64,000 nucleotides of DNA from Pelodera strongyloides (Eukaryota > Nematoda > Chromadorea > Rhabditida > Rhabditidae), in contig JAANDG010000138.1 in the NCBI GenBank assembly GCA_036852015.1, forward strand, positions 124,001 to 188,000. The letters run 5' to 3'. The position numbers and the translations under genes are program-made. The notes under the pieces were generated by a model. That model saw only the letters and a program-made list of their open reading frames with translations. It was not told the DNA's origin and ran no database searches. Within the stretch, counting starts at the first letter, position 1, and the number at the start of each line of letters is the position of its first letter. Positions 13,155-32,600 of the stretch are shown one piece after another.

Positions 13155-13720
13155 CTCACCAGAAATCAAAGGAGAGCAACATACGAAATAAAGCGGAAAA
13201 CAAAAAAAGCTAATCAAATTCCTCGGCTAGGCTGGCCATTCCGGTGTCTGATAAGCAAATGTGAATACATGGCGTTTGCTGTCATTTCAAAGCAATACAA
13301 CAAGATAAGACGCGAACTTAACAGTGGAGTCTGAACTTTTGAACTGACGCTTCGAGCCCTTTAGACCTTCGGAAATGGAGAGAGAGGGGAGAGAGCGGGA
13401 GAGAGAGAATCAGTCTACCAGGAGTGAGATAGCAGAAGCTATGGAGTAGAATGTTCTGCCTACTACCGTTGCTCAATACATGCCCCTCCTGGTTGTGTAG
13501 CGTGTTAAGCTGAAACATGTAAGCTCCTTTAGCTAACTTAAAAATATGACTTATTAGTGAGTTAGACGTGGAGAGCGTTGAGGTGTCAGGGAAGAACGAG
13601 AGGCGGGTGAAAAAGCCTTGTAACTTCCTGTAATCCTAGCTTCATGTCCAAATAAGTAGTCATCTGGAAGTATCGGGGATGCCGCATGTCTGCCGAACTG
13701 ATTCTCCTGACTGCGTCGAT

Positions 13721-13791
13721 GCACACTATGACCACGTGGTCAAGGAGCTGGTGGTAATATACTGACGCAGGTTCGACTCCTGTCCGGTGCA
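13721..13791 (+). tRNA. tRNA-like sequence, probably degenerate or SINE-derived
   Basis: GGTTCGACTCC is a good internal B box and is flanked by a 5-bp T stem (GCAGG/CCTGT). The 3' end CCGGTGCA pairs over only four bases with the 5' end GCAC. A palindromic GACCACGTGGTC sits where the D arm would be. The anticodon arm is not clear, so an intact tRNA is unlikely. Confidence 0.3.
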
Positions 13792-15957
13792 TTTATCTTG
13801 CGGAATTGTGGTATTACAGTGCGACACGTCCCTGATCTGGCTCGTCGATCAAAAGTCAAAAGCGTGGAACCCTGCATTGAACCGTGAAACAAGTTGTTGC
13901 ATCAAAATCAATTTGTTGACGACCCATAAAATTTATTAACTCAACTAATAGCAACAAAAAAATGCATAGTGAAATAGGGAAATCCGGAGAAAGGAGGAAT
14001 ATAGACTAGAGACAGGCAACACGCATAAAGCGTGACTTCTTATAGTGAAGTTCAGCCTCAAAGGCTCAAAGTAAATTTATGTTAGAAAGTTTTGCGTTAA
14101 CAACCACAGAGAGTTAGAGAGTGCGTGTGAATTTAATACCAGCCGTATTGAATAACTGAAACTATAAGCATAAACGTTCCGTCCTGCCTCAATGAAGCTA
14201 GCTGCGAAGCAGGTGAATGAGTCACACAAAATCCTGTTTTCAATTGTCACGTACTTCCACGTACCATACAAGGACCAATACAGGCAACGGCAAGACCGCT
14301 CCCCCTATATGGAGCTGTTGGACCTAAAAACCAAGCAACAAAGCATCATATTTTGAAAGGAAACTAGGAAGTAATCAAAAAAGCTCATTTTTAAAAACAT
14401 ATAGCAATCAAAACTGACTGATTTATATGCGCTCGAAACAAAGATAAACCATCCACCGTCTACAGTAGGTGTCACAACACAACTTACTACGAGAGCCTTT
14501 GAACAATCGGTTGATGTCACACGCCCCACTCAACTCTTGTATTCTGATCGCAATTTGCATATTAAGCGTTGACAGGTATCAGAGCCAGTTCCCGGAAAAC
14601 AAAACGAATCAAGTCAAATAATGCCCGATCATGATGTGATCTGCTAATACTTCCGTCTGTGGTCAAAGTACCTAAAGAATGGTATAGTCTACTACACTGA
14701 TGAAACCCCGCGCTTCCGCCGTGCACCTAATAGAAAGGCGAGAAAGTGGTGCGCAGCGAAATAATCGCGCACAAAGAAAGAGCGCAACGCGTGAACCAAC
14801 TGTAGACCTTCAACAAACTGTTGAAATTTAAAAATAAATATTAAACTAAGTACCTCTTCCAGTAACTAAGCCAATTAGAGTAATCGTGAAACAATTACAG
14901 GGCGCAGAAACTTCAGAAACATTACCCCTTGATACGAGAAAACAAGCAGTTGGATTTTGGGCTCTCATAATAGGAAGCCAGAAAATGTTGAACATACTGT
15001 GACCTGTAACGAGCCCTTCCGTACTCAAACTACGAGACGAAACTCACAAACCTAAGATGTTGTTCATCATCCTCCATGTAAAAACTATGCAAAGAAAACA
15101 CCAAACAAAGCAAACTATTCGAAACATTTTATTTTGAAAGTAAACGTACTTTGAAATCGGAAAACACAGCTATATTCCAAATCATAAATTTTGACATGAG
15201 CCCTTCTTCGACCACAGAATATAACGGTTATCAGAATCAGACATAATTATCATGTGCTCCTTTCTATAATTATCGGCCAATTGGCCAATTAACTAAAAAA
15301 GCAAAGTTTAGCAAAACTGCAAAAACTCCAATAATTAGCGCATTTTCACAATTCTCCGTAGAGCAAAACAAAAATAAAAAGAGCAAGTATCAAAGCCGCA
15401 GGACAGCAAAAGCAAACGGCACAAATCACATAGAGCAGGAAAAGGGGTCGGCGATTTAAAATAATCAATAAAGTTTAAAATAATCAATAAAACATGCAAA
15501 ATAGCACGAACTGTAGGGTACTGGTAATCCTTCCAATACGAAACTTGTGTTATGTTACCAGAAAGAGTGGTACAGTATCAGTCATGCCGAATCCATGCCT
15601 ACTGCTGACATTCTTTATGAATCTAATAAAATAATACTACCACATTAACCTTAGAGGTTTTGAATACAACGCTGGAAGGCTCATCAAACTACACGCTCCA
15701 AATAAAACGCCAAAACGACCCCTCCATCTAGCGCTCAAATGCTTTGTCCGTGTTGCAATGCAAACGAGGGAGGATATAAACTAATGAATAATAACAAAGG
15801 GAAAGAAAACACAGAAACACACCAACAAATTAAATCTAAATGTAAACATACAATAATATAAAGGGGCATATTGGATGTCCAAATGGGCATCCTTAAGAAA
15901 CTTTGTAGATAAAGTCGAGCTGCAAACTTCCAGTAATCACTACATAAGGGAAAGTCA

Positions 15958-16119
15958 TTAAAGCGAAATACCGGCCGGTTTTTGAAACGCATCGTGGACA
16001 ACTGAATTCTTATGGATTTATGCTAATTTGGCTCGATTTTTTATTCTGGTCATTTGCATAAGCTGCATGAATGCTGATGTGCTCGATACGTTTCAAAAAC
16101 CGGCCCGATTTCGCGTTAA
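15958..16119. mobile_element. TTAA-ended inverted-repeat element, family A copy 2
   Basis: The left end reads TTAAAGCGAAATACCGGCC and continues GGTTTTTGAAACGCAT. The right end reads ATACGTTTCAAAAACCGGCC, then CGATTTCGCGTTAA. The element is about 162 bp, with terminal repeats of about 40 bp matching the elements near 118 and 38607. TTAA stands at both outer ends. Confidence 0.8.
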
Positions 16120-16453
16120 GCTAAAATAATGCAAAGACAAAAAATAGTTGCATATCCACCGGATTCTAACGATGGAGCGTTAAGTGATGATAAGAACACA
16201 AGATTACTGCAGTTACGGTATATGACCCTAGGCCCTATTGGTAATTTAGCGCGAAATTTGTAAGGGTGTGGAGTAGGAACATATAAGGAAGAAAAAAAGA
16301 AGGGGAGCTAGTTAGGTGCGACACACCGCGCCGGAAAATTGGCAAAACAAAATCATAAAGTTTTGTCGATTAACTCCAAGCCTTCTGCGCTAAAATCTTA
16401 CAAGAGCTCGCCTACAAACGCAACTATATGACCATGATCAACAGGACCACATT

Positions 16454-16596
16454 CTTAAAGCGGTATGAAACATGGTTTTAGAAGAACGAATGCTCAATAA
16501 TTATCATGTATTATATGCAAATGTTGCCCATAATACATGATCATAAACGAGTCCAGTAAACGTTTCAGGATGAAACACATGACATACCGCTGCAAG
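16454..16596. mobile_element. TTAAAGCGGTATG-ended inverted-repeat element
   Basis: The left end TTAAAGCGGTATGAAACATG is mirrored on the right by AAACACATGACATACCGCTG. The middle holds a second inverted pair around ATCATGTATTATATGCAAAT and CATAATACATGAT. The right TTAA is degraded. The same left end occurs near 44793, and a related right end (ACGTGTCATGCCACTTTAA) near 36800. Confidence 0.6.
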
Positions 16597-16748
16597 TGTA
16601 AGAGAAAAACGAACACAAATGAGAGCAAAAAAAAGACTCCAGCATGATCATGGAGGTCAATAAACTGGCGAACTCTCAGCGACATCTAGTTAGCTTCAAA
16701 GGATCAAAGAAATGCAGATCGGTACCAATCTTCATACCATACACAACT

Positions 16749-23113
<6,365 letters not shown>

Positions 23114-23126
23114 TGTTATTTTAGGT
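23114..23126 (-). promoter_or_regulatory. PP1 5' leader behind a splice acceptor
   Basis: On the minus strand, TTATATTTTCAG is followed by a 13-nt leader and then the ATG. The leader must therefore be joined to an upstream non-coding exon or to a trans-spliced leader. The upstream exon cannot be identified from sequence alone. Confidence 0.6.
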
Positions 23127-26100
23127 CTGAAAATATAATAAATATAATACATTGTAATACTGACCGAAAGTCTCCGACAATGATGCATGAGCAGTATATA
23201 CAACTCCACGACACGGTACAATACGGGAGTAGAAAAAAAAGACAAAACATAGGACCGGGACGGAAGCAAAACAGCGCAAACGGCAGATTGCGAAACCGAA
23301 ACACAGACACAGCTAAGGATATGGGAGAAACCAACTAGTACATATGACGAACAACACAGGAAAGGAATCACTAACACTAATAATATAATAAACATGAGAT
23401 ATTTATGTTAAGAGTTAAGATTAAGATTCGACTCGACCGGAATTTCGCAATCAAATAAACAACATTGACACATCGATATTTAGCATGAATATGAGTAATA
23501 GCTAATAGTTGCACGCACAACAAACAGATTACTTCGGATTCGGGTTACAGTACAAGTAATAAGTACTAAGCTACGACAAATTCACATACACACACCACTA
23601 GCAAATTAGAATAACAGGTATTGGTAACCACAGCACAAACTCATACAATTATCAAAAGTTTAACAATCAATCACTTACATTTGTGTTGGGCTCACTCAAC
23701 TGATGAATTTGAATGGGAAATGGGCCAAGAAAGGGAAAAGAGTACCCGCGTGTCCTACATAATATATACCACAATAAAAAACGAGCTACAGCTACACCTA
23801 GTCTAATGTAAAATTTACAATTTATTTAACGCAATAGGGGCAAATACCGTCCATAATCAGAATAAATTAATAAATATGATTTCATTCAATGACATATATG
23901 ACAGTAATAAATAACACCATTTCAATATTCAATTCAAGCAAAAGACATATACACGAAGACAGAAAGTTGGAAAGCAGAGTATTGAGAATCAAAGTAATGA
24001 GGAATCACAAGGGTCAATCAGGCTCACTATCAGATAACAAAGTAGTGGTAATGGTACGTAATATTTAGACTAACTTATTTACATAATTTCCAGATTTCCA
24101 CTTAAATATCAATATCTTACCATGCAAAATCAAAATTACATCACTGCTGAAGAAGTTCACACTCTCGCTCAAAAGTATTTCACAACGTTGATTGTACACT
24201 GCGTGATGTACAGGTTGACTAAGCAGTCAATAAATCGCATGGCAAATACACATTCATAACGCGCTGAGAAGTAGAAGAAGAAGAAGCGAAATAAACTAGA
24301 GATCACATTCTCACTCAGTTAGAGGAAGTAGTACTTCTAAATGAAACGTTACTCCTACTCTTTTAAATTCCAACAGCAGGAGTAAAGTTGTATTTAAACT
24401 CAATTAATAATGTATAATTGGTAATCACAAAAGAAAAAAAAAACATAAATAAAAACAAAGGCAACGAATTTCCTCACAGTAAACTGAGTAAACTAACTTA
24501 ACGTTCCATAATTCACAAACTAGAATGGGCCTAGCTGCTTAGTTAGCCATTAATGTATATGTATGGACAGTATGGATAACGATAACGGATTTTTACCGTG
24601 CAATTCAAATTCCTAATTGCAAACCAATACAGCCACTTTCAGCTCAATAAAACAAGAAAGGTGGTGGTAATAATCAAAGGGATTGCGAACCAAAATAAAA
24701 GATAAGCCGCCAAAAAGTATGACGCATCACACCGTCACACGGTCACTCAATCTCAATAAAAATGCTGAAAATGGTAAATACAATACATATTCTTCAGACT
24801 TATATAAAAGTAGGAACTGGGACCACAACCACAACGTTCAGGAAACGAGGTAACATACTTTGGGTTCCCGCTTCGCCTGGGTTCTTGGCTTCTTGGGTAG
24901 CAAAAAATAACAATATACTAGTCGAACAACATTTTTAATTAAACCTCAGCCAAAGTTACTTACTAGGGCTTAGGGCAACATTAAAACAGCAACCTAATTT
25001 GAAATTGAATTGTGCAAAGTGGTGGTTGTTATGAGCCATAAAATAGGCAGTAACGCAGTAACACAATCAATAAATTAAAAGAAAGGCACGAGAGGAGAAA
25101 AGAGAACTGGGCAGTCGAATACAACACAGAAAATCTCATTATTCGCAGAAAATTTCAACAATCAACTTAGAAGTATAAGTGGTGGCGACGGTAGCATTTA
25201 AGATATAGACTAATGGACTGTGGGCTGCGTATAATGACACCGAAGAGAAAAAAACGATTAGCGCGCAATTGTGGGTCCCTAAGCTTTGGCTTTGAGCACC
25301 AAATAACTCGACAACATAAACGATGAATTAGAAGAGTTCCCGGTTAGCATGGAACCAAACAGATCGATTAAAGGCCGAGCTGACAGTGTGCACAGTTCGA
25401 GGGCAACGCGAGCAAAACAGAGAGACGAGAGAGAAAGACAGTGAGAAACAGAGAGAGAAAAAGAAAGAAAGGTGTGAGAGGAGCACGGGTGTTCGGTGTT
25501 GTTGGTAGTGTGTCAGCCAGGAAGGAGAACGAGAACTGTCCTCCCCACTCCCCACCCCCAGATATAGCAAGCCGAATACGCGCGCATGTGTATCAGCAGA
25601 TAACGAACGTCTATTCTCGTGAACATGTCGAGAAATAATGGACCGCGGAATCGCAGAACTTAGGATAAAGAGAATGAGTCACAATACAGAGATATTATAG
25701 AGAGAAAGCAAGAGAGTATACAGGAGTTTTGAGCCCACAACTGGGACAACGCGAGATGAACTTTCGAATCCGGATGGATCAATGTGTCAATGAAGGTCGG
25801 TAGTAATGGCGAACAGGGGTGAAACAAGCCAATGGTTTTGGTCTTGGTTAAAATATGTGGTGGCGCATGAGGGACGCATCACCCTTATAATTTGCAGTTT
25901 GGGAACACGGAACAAGTTTCGAGAAAGGCGGGAATTTAGTTTTTTTGTCGTTCTGGGGAGGGGGGCTTGGGAGCAAGTCAAGGACCGCAACACCACGGTC
26001 TGAACGAAAAATCTAAGGTAACCAAGTGGTAAAATTAAAGAGAAACAGTTTGGGAACACGGAACAAGTTTCGATGAAGGCGGGTATTTAGTTTTTGTCGT

Positions 26101-26651
26101 TTTGGGAAGGGGGGCTTGGGAGCAAGTCAAAGACCGTAACACCATGGTCTGAACGAAAAATCTAAGGTAACCAAGCGGTAAAGTTAAAAAGAAACACGAA
26201 ATAAAACTACATAAACAATTTTTATTTTAGAGCAAAATTGAAAAAAATGTGAAACGGAACCGCGTGTGGAACGCAACGCAAGCGAAATAACTCAAGGCCG
26301 GATCGTTTTGAAACTTTTAAATTCAAATCCGACGCCATACACCTTTAAATTTTTGTTGGTCGAAAATAAAAAAAAATATAAAAAACTTTCATTTTAAGTT
26401 TATTTTGTTGTGTTTTGTTTTGTTACTTATTCGGTGTAGCAAGAATGTTCCTGTTTAACTTTTTGAAATAGCGAGCCAACCATAGAACACGTTTCTTCAC
26501 TTCTTCTGTTTCTTCTGTGCGCGCAGTGTGTGAGCATCCTTGCTTTTGTATTCTGCCTTATTTATCGTTTGTGTTTCATTCTCGTATTTTCGTTTACATT
26601 ATTTTCGTTTGCATTAGGGTTTGCTCCTCTTCGTATTTAACTGATCGCACA
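23127..26651. other. Divergent intergenic region between the PP1 gene and its plus-strand neighbour
   Basis: No coding exon was found. The stretch should hold the promoters of both the PP1 gene (minus) and the gene starting at 26652 (plus), and the non-coding first exon of PP1. It contains a 151-bp tandem duplication at 25895-26196 and weak GA-rich sequence near 25420-25480. Confidence 0.6.
25895..26196 (+). repeat. 151-bp tandem duplication
   Basis: Two adjacent copies begin CAGTTTGGGAACACGGAACA, at 25895 and 26046. Both end in CTAAGGTAACCAAG(T/C)GGTAAA followed by AAGAAACA. They differ by scattered substitutions and small gaps. The copies lie about 450 bp upstream of the start codon of the gene at 26652. 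Confidence 0.9.
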
Positions 26652-29600
26652 ATGGTGCGCGGAGGAGTCGTGAAAGAGAAGGACAGCGAGTAAGTTTTAC
26701 TGTTCTTCCTCAGGTCCTCTGAACATTTACATCAAAGCCGTATATCCGGTTCCTGTATTTAAAGGCGCGTTGGAGATGAGAAAAGCTGGTGAAATTCGTA
26801 AACAAAGCGTTAAAGGAAGGTGTTATGTGGTTCTTATAGTTGACCATGACCATTCTTTGTAATATTGCTAATTTCTTCACAGAATTCGACGGTCTGCTCG
26901 CGGACGGATTACGAAGAAAACGTTTGGTGCCGATCAGGATAAGGAGAGAATCTCCCGAATAATTGAAGCGAAAGCAAAATACTCGTTAGTAACTTTATGC
27001 CTCTACAATGTTCTGGGTTCTTTTATAATATATACATTTTGATTGTTTTGTTTAGTTTTCACTTAGCTCTTTATATATATTTTTTCTCTGATTTCTCTTG
27101 TTGTGCGGTCAATGCGTCTTGTAGTATGCTACTACCACGAAGGCCTTTTCAGGGAAATGTCCCGCGCTCGTGCCACCTCGTCAAAGTCAATGATTAAACC
27201 TCCGTCAGCAGTTGCATTTGGGATCAAAACTGGTAAGTATACTTTTAATTTTGCACTTTGCACATTAACCCTTTGCTCGAGCGCAAGTCGCTAAGTCCAC
27301 ATTACAACTTAATATAAGAGAAAATAGTCCAGTGAGCTTCATTTATATCTTGCATGACTAATTAGAGGCTTAGAGGCGTTGCTCACTTAAATTGTCGGGC
27401 TAAAGGGAGAACATTTGTTTCAAGTTTCAATTAAGGTGGTAGTGCTTTGGTGATCCTATCTACAGGTCGTCTAACATAACCTAACTTCCGATTTTGTATT
27501 TTAGTTCGGCCTGGCCCGCGTGCACCTCCACTTCCTCCGGCAATGGTACAACCACCACACAGACAGATGACAGGGCCGGGTTCTTCTGGTTCCTCTACTT
27601 CATCTGGCGTGCCTCAACCGTCTGTTTCTACTTCTGAAGCTCCGGTGAACCACGTTCCATCGACTTCCGCTGTTACGATAACTAGCATATCAAGAACTAT
27701 TCCGTCTGCTACAGTTCAAGCACCGATCACATCTCGTGCGCCTATGCATTCGTCAATAAGGGTATGCTTTTATATTATCATTTTTACAATTTTGTCTAAT
27801 GTAGGATTGTTATTGGTCCCTATACCTTGACTGACGCTTTGTCTTTGAGTCTTCAATGTTGTATGTAAATTATTTCGAACTCATCGTTTTTGCCGCCTTA
27901 CTTAGAGTACCTTTCTTTGTTTTGTTAGTTTCTTAGCGAATGTTCGAGCATCGATCAAGTATATGACAGCTAGAGCTAGCTAGGCTAGGCTATTGCTGTT
28001 GTAGCTGTAACTATTGAGATGAGCCTTTACTTATAAGATAATTGGCTACAGATGAAACCCTCGACGTCAGATGTTGATGATTTTATCGCATGTCACGAAA
28101 GTCTGGATTTGATCAAGAATAATAGGCCACTTCCTGCCACTGGTAGAATGAGCAGCATCTCTGGCCAGGGATTTAGGGTTGGTGAATCTTTTATTTTACT
28201 TATTTTATCATTATTTTATGTTTATTAATGTTGTCTTATATTCACTCCGCTACCTTGTATTGAATGTTGTCTTGTGTAAGCTCCATGGTGGCTACTGTCA
28301 TCCTTTAAATTATAGATTGTTGGCGCTTTTCACAAAAGATGTTTTTCACACGCTTTTAGCGCCGTTAGAATTTTGATCGTTCACGTTCTTTTTACCTCAG
28401 TTAGTGTTAGGGAGATAGTCTAGCTGAAACGTAGTTCCACATCTCCCTAAGAAAATATAGTATTTGAGCTATGGTATATATGTAATTGTGTGTAGTTGTG
28501 AATGCTATATCATATGCTAATTTTGTGTGCCCATAAGTAGCCTGTCATTTATGTGCCCAGAAATTACATAGCTTCTTATTTTCCTGTTTTACAAACTAGG
28601 TGCATTTTATTTTCTTCAGAAGTTTCCGGTCGCTCGTCCCAGTCTCGTTCCATTGGGAATCAATCCATTCGACAAGAATTGCAGTGAGGCCGACAAGGTT
28701 TGTGTTTGTGTTTCAAGTTTTTCTTTCAGAAATGCACCTTGCAAGGTTTTGAAATTTAAATAGCATGTTGGTCTGGTCTGGTGACTGTTTGTAAATACCC
28801 AACAATCGTTAAGTTTTTAGCATTAAAGCGAAATAATCACATGCACATACACCATATATGTATTTTAAATTGCACCAAGTAAATATAAATCCGAGGAAGT
28901 TCAAGTGATAAATTCATTTTATTTTGTTATTAACGCGTTTGTTATTACTGGTTTCAAATTCATACCCAAATAGTTCACATGTTCCGACGGCATTATGACT
29001 ATTATGAGTTTCTTTTTTTAGAAGCGATTCATGAATTATATTGGAGATATTGCTCCGCGAACTCCTGGTCGTCCAGCGGTAAGCTTTATTTTATTTCCCG
29101 TATTATTGTGATTTATGTTGTATGCATTTTTTTCAGCCAATTTTTATTATTAGGTTTTCGTGACTTACGGTAATGCTAGGTTTATTTTGTTACTTACGTG
29201 CGTCTTTTATGTATTTGTTCACGCTGTATTATTTAGCTTTTGTTCTTTTTTCAGAATAAAGTATTCAATCTTATATATAGAAATGCTAATTAATATAAAA
29301 AGTTTAGACTAGAGGTCCGACAAGTGCATTCTCAACACCACTGGATAGAACGGGGCAAAAGTCGAAGGTTCGGTTCTTTGTCGATGACGCTATAAAGGAG
29401 ACCCGCGAGAGTGGTGGCAGTGATATAGCAGTGAGTTTCTTGCATTTGTTTGTTTCTTCTTCGTTATACTCCTGTGGGTACGTGTGTTTCAAAGAGATCC
29501 TAAGTCATGGTATATATATAATATTAATAATATCCCCGTACCAGTTTTGACGCAATGAATAATGTTCGTTCATTGTGTAGTTTCCTTGTGTTTTTGGAAT

Positions 29601-32600
29601 TGGAGGTTTCTGAGATCTTTAACATTGAGATTGAGTTTCGCAATCATAGATTTTAGCCGTAAATTCATATTGTATGTTTTGTCCTTACGTTCGACTTGCG
29701 ACTTTAAGTTCAAAAATTGCTGTCAAATTGTCAAATATGCATTGAATAATTTCATTTCTTAGATTATTTACTTTAGAATCCGGTTGACGTGGTTGCTCGG
29801 ACACCCCGAGTCGAATACGATCGAGATGGAAACACTGCAACACATTCTATTCTAAAGAAGCGTGGTGCCACAAGGGTGAGATGTTTTTTAGTCTCAATAA
29901 CCCCTTTTCTTCTTTTTTTGGGGAGTGATTTCGTGATTTGAATGCTGTTGTAGGGTAGGTTTCAGAAACAGAATTATGAATTATGGAAGTATCCATCATG
30001 TTACATTCTAACATGTGTATTTATTTAGGAAGAAAGTCCGTCGAATCCTGGCCCGTCTTATTCTTCACAGCCACAACGGTCACGGTTCTTGTTGCCTTCG
30101 GCTTTCCATGAAGATGTGGGTTTTATTTTGGCTATTTTTGTGAGCGAGCGATTGTTTTGACTTGACTCCATTACGTCATGTTTGTCTTTACCGCTCGTTC
30201 ACTCAGTTCTCTGGCTTTACGAAGCGGAAGCGGAAGCTGAAATTTATTTTTCTACATAAGCTGGACTGCTGGTTCATATAAAACGATAGTAGCTGGCTTG
30301 TAGATTGGATTGCGTGATGTTTTGAGATATTCTGAGGACGTGCGCTCGAATGTTCTTTGATCAAAAAAACTTTTTATATAAATACCATAGAATTACTCTT
30401 TTTTTTCTTATAGAAATCATCGTTGTTTAGTTTGTTGTCTTTGATGATAGGAGAAGGAGAGTCAACAATTTTTTAGCCTTTCGCGGTCGCGACCAAAACA
30501 CCCTCAGGGCGTTCGGAAACTGGACGGAGATCGATTGTTGGAAAGCGGTTGGATTTGAGTGGAGGCGAAGGACAAAATAAGGTTTGTGAATATAAATTGG
30601 TCAACTTGTGAAGTATGAAGTCAATGAAGTGTTTTATTCGTAGTGTGAAAAGCACAGTCTTTCCAGATTTTCCGTAAACTTTAGAAAGCATAAGGAGGTT
30701 ATTCTTAGGGACTTATTGTTAGTAAGAGGCTATTTTTGGTTCTCGTCGCTCGGTCATTTTGAACTTGAACATCAGTATTGTCTTTCAGTTCAGTAGGCCG
30801 TGCCGCGTTCAGGTGCTATGTAAATACGTGTTAATCTGGTTTTTTTTCACTAACCATTTTTTTAGAACATAATAAATGCGGCTGCATTCTTGGAATATTG
30901 GAGGAAATTGAGCCCGGTGGAGAAGGAAGCACAGCCGATGGATTTGCTGAAAGACTTGGTGCGAGAACTACAATCGGAATTGGATTCCAGGTATGCTAAT
31001 TTTATTTTGCTCTTTTGTACACATATATTATTGATTGAAATTGACTATTGGGGAATATTGGTTTTGCTTGATTGATGATTGGTTATTAAAAGCTTTTTAA
31101 TTGATATTGTACAGTACGTTTGAATTTTAGAGAATTGGAGGCGGAGGCGGAGTCTACTCCAACACCAAATTCCGACGTGGGGGAGTTGAAGCCGTTGTTG
31201 GAAGCAGTAGAGGAGGTAAGGATTCAGTGAACAGTATTATTTGTTGAATTTCATGAGTGATTATATGATGTGTTCGTGTTCTCAAAGCTTTGTTTGAGTT
31301 GCGTTAAAAATATGGTATTAGCAGTAACAAACTGATAGATTCGACCGACTAAATTGTCAGTAATCTAATAGCGTAATTTTTCATTGCTCTTGTTTTGCAT
31401 TTTCGGGTGTTGTAATGAAAATTGTGATCTGCACCATGTATGTATTTTGTAATTTATAAATTACCAGCCGTTGGAAGAGTCCTACGGTCTCTTCTCCGAC
31501 TGGAGGAATCGGCCTTCGGCCGATTGTTTCCCTATTTAAAAAAAGAATTGCGTCAATGTAAAAAGTTAACTCTCGTCTCTTTCTGTTCCGCCACTCTCTG
31601 ATTGTGGAAACGTATAATAATCAGTTTGGATCTCCACTCGACTAATGCTACCATGCAAATTTGCCATTGACGATGCTTATGTAGAGCATATTGCTACCCC
31701 TATGATAAGCTAGCATAGCTCAACCGGTAGAGCGTTGGACTGTGAATCGAGAGGTTGTGTGCTGCTGTGGGTTCGAATCTCGCCAGCGACAAAGATTTTG
31801 TAGGCCGTTTCGATCGAAGAATTTTCTTTATGAAGGGATTTCGTTGTGCACATAAAAACAAACCCGTGACAAACTCTTCTCCTTTATATAATAAGATTCC
31901 TCAGTGAACACATGTTGAAGTGTTGAAACATGTTGAAACACATACTGTTAAAGTGTATAACAGTATAACCATTATGGTCAGTTTTGAATCGTGTCTTGGA
32001 CGAAACTGCATTCCCATGTACTGTATGCAAATAACTGCGCCTTTTTATTCGAATTATATTCATTTGCATACAATATATGCTAATGTAATTAAACGTACGG
32101 GTACGTTTCAAAACCCGGGCCCTGTATCGCTTTAAAATGTTTCTGTTAACAGGAACAGGACCAAGACGCTGAGGATTCGATGCCAATTTTGGACCCAGAA
32201 CAAACGCCCCACAAATCAGCGAAAGCTGTTATGCTGAAGAGAGAAGAGGAATGGCCACATGTTCAAGAGGTATCTTTAGTTTTAGCTTTAGACTACTTTG
32301 CTGGCTAGTTTATGTTGGTCTGATGTCTTCGTGTTTGTATTTGTTGTTTTATTGAAATTTATTGAAATTACTTTGTTTGTTATTAATATTGATTCGAATA
32401 AGATGCGCTGTGTTGTGAGTTGTGAGGCTATCTGAAGACCTCCCTATTGCCTGCTACTTGATCTCTTCTTTCCCATTTTGGAAGAAGTATAGTGCATAAA
32501 ATCATATTCTTCAGTTATTTTTTAATTCCAGCCCACCCTCTCTGTGTCAATGAAGAAAAGTGTGTTGGAATTGGAGTTTGAAGAGCTGTTGGAAGAGGCA

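Larger units (their letters stand above)
11891..15957. other. Intergenic with GA tracts, no supportable gene
   Basis: GA-rich tracts occur at about 12612-12670, 13002-13154 and 13377-13410. A tRNA-like sequence lies at 13721-13791. A 20-bp direct duplication (TTTAAAATAATCAATAAA) is at about 15457-15490. No open frame here shows a recognisable domain. Confidence 0.55.

Noticed and set aside
30451..30480. Earlier acceptor for exon 11 at TTGATGATAG (30450)
   Set aside because: In the required phase it leads to a stop (TGA) before the donor; the acceptor ATTTTTTAG at 30476 gives an open exon of 35 codons.
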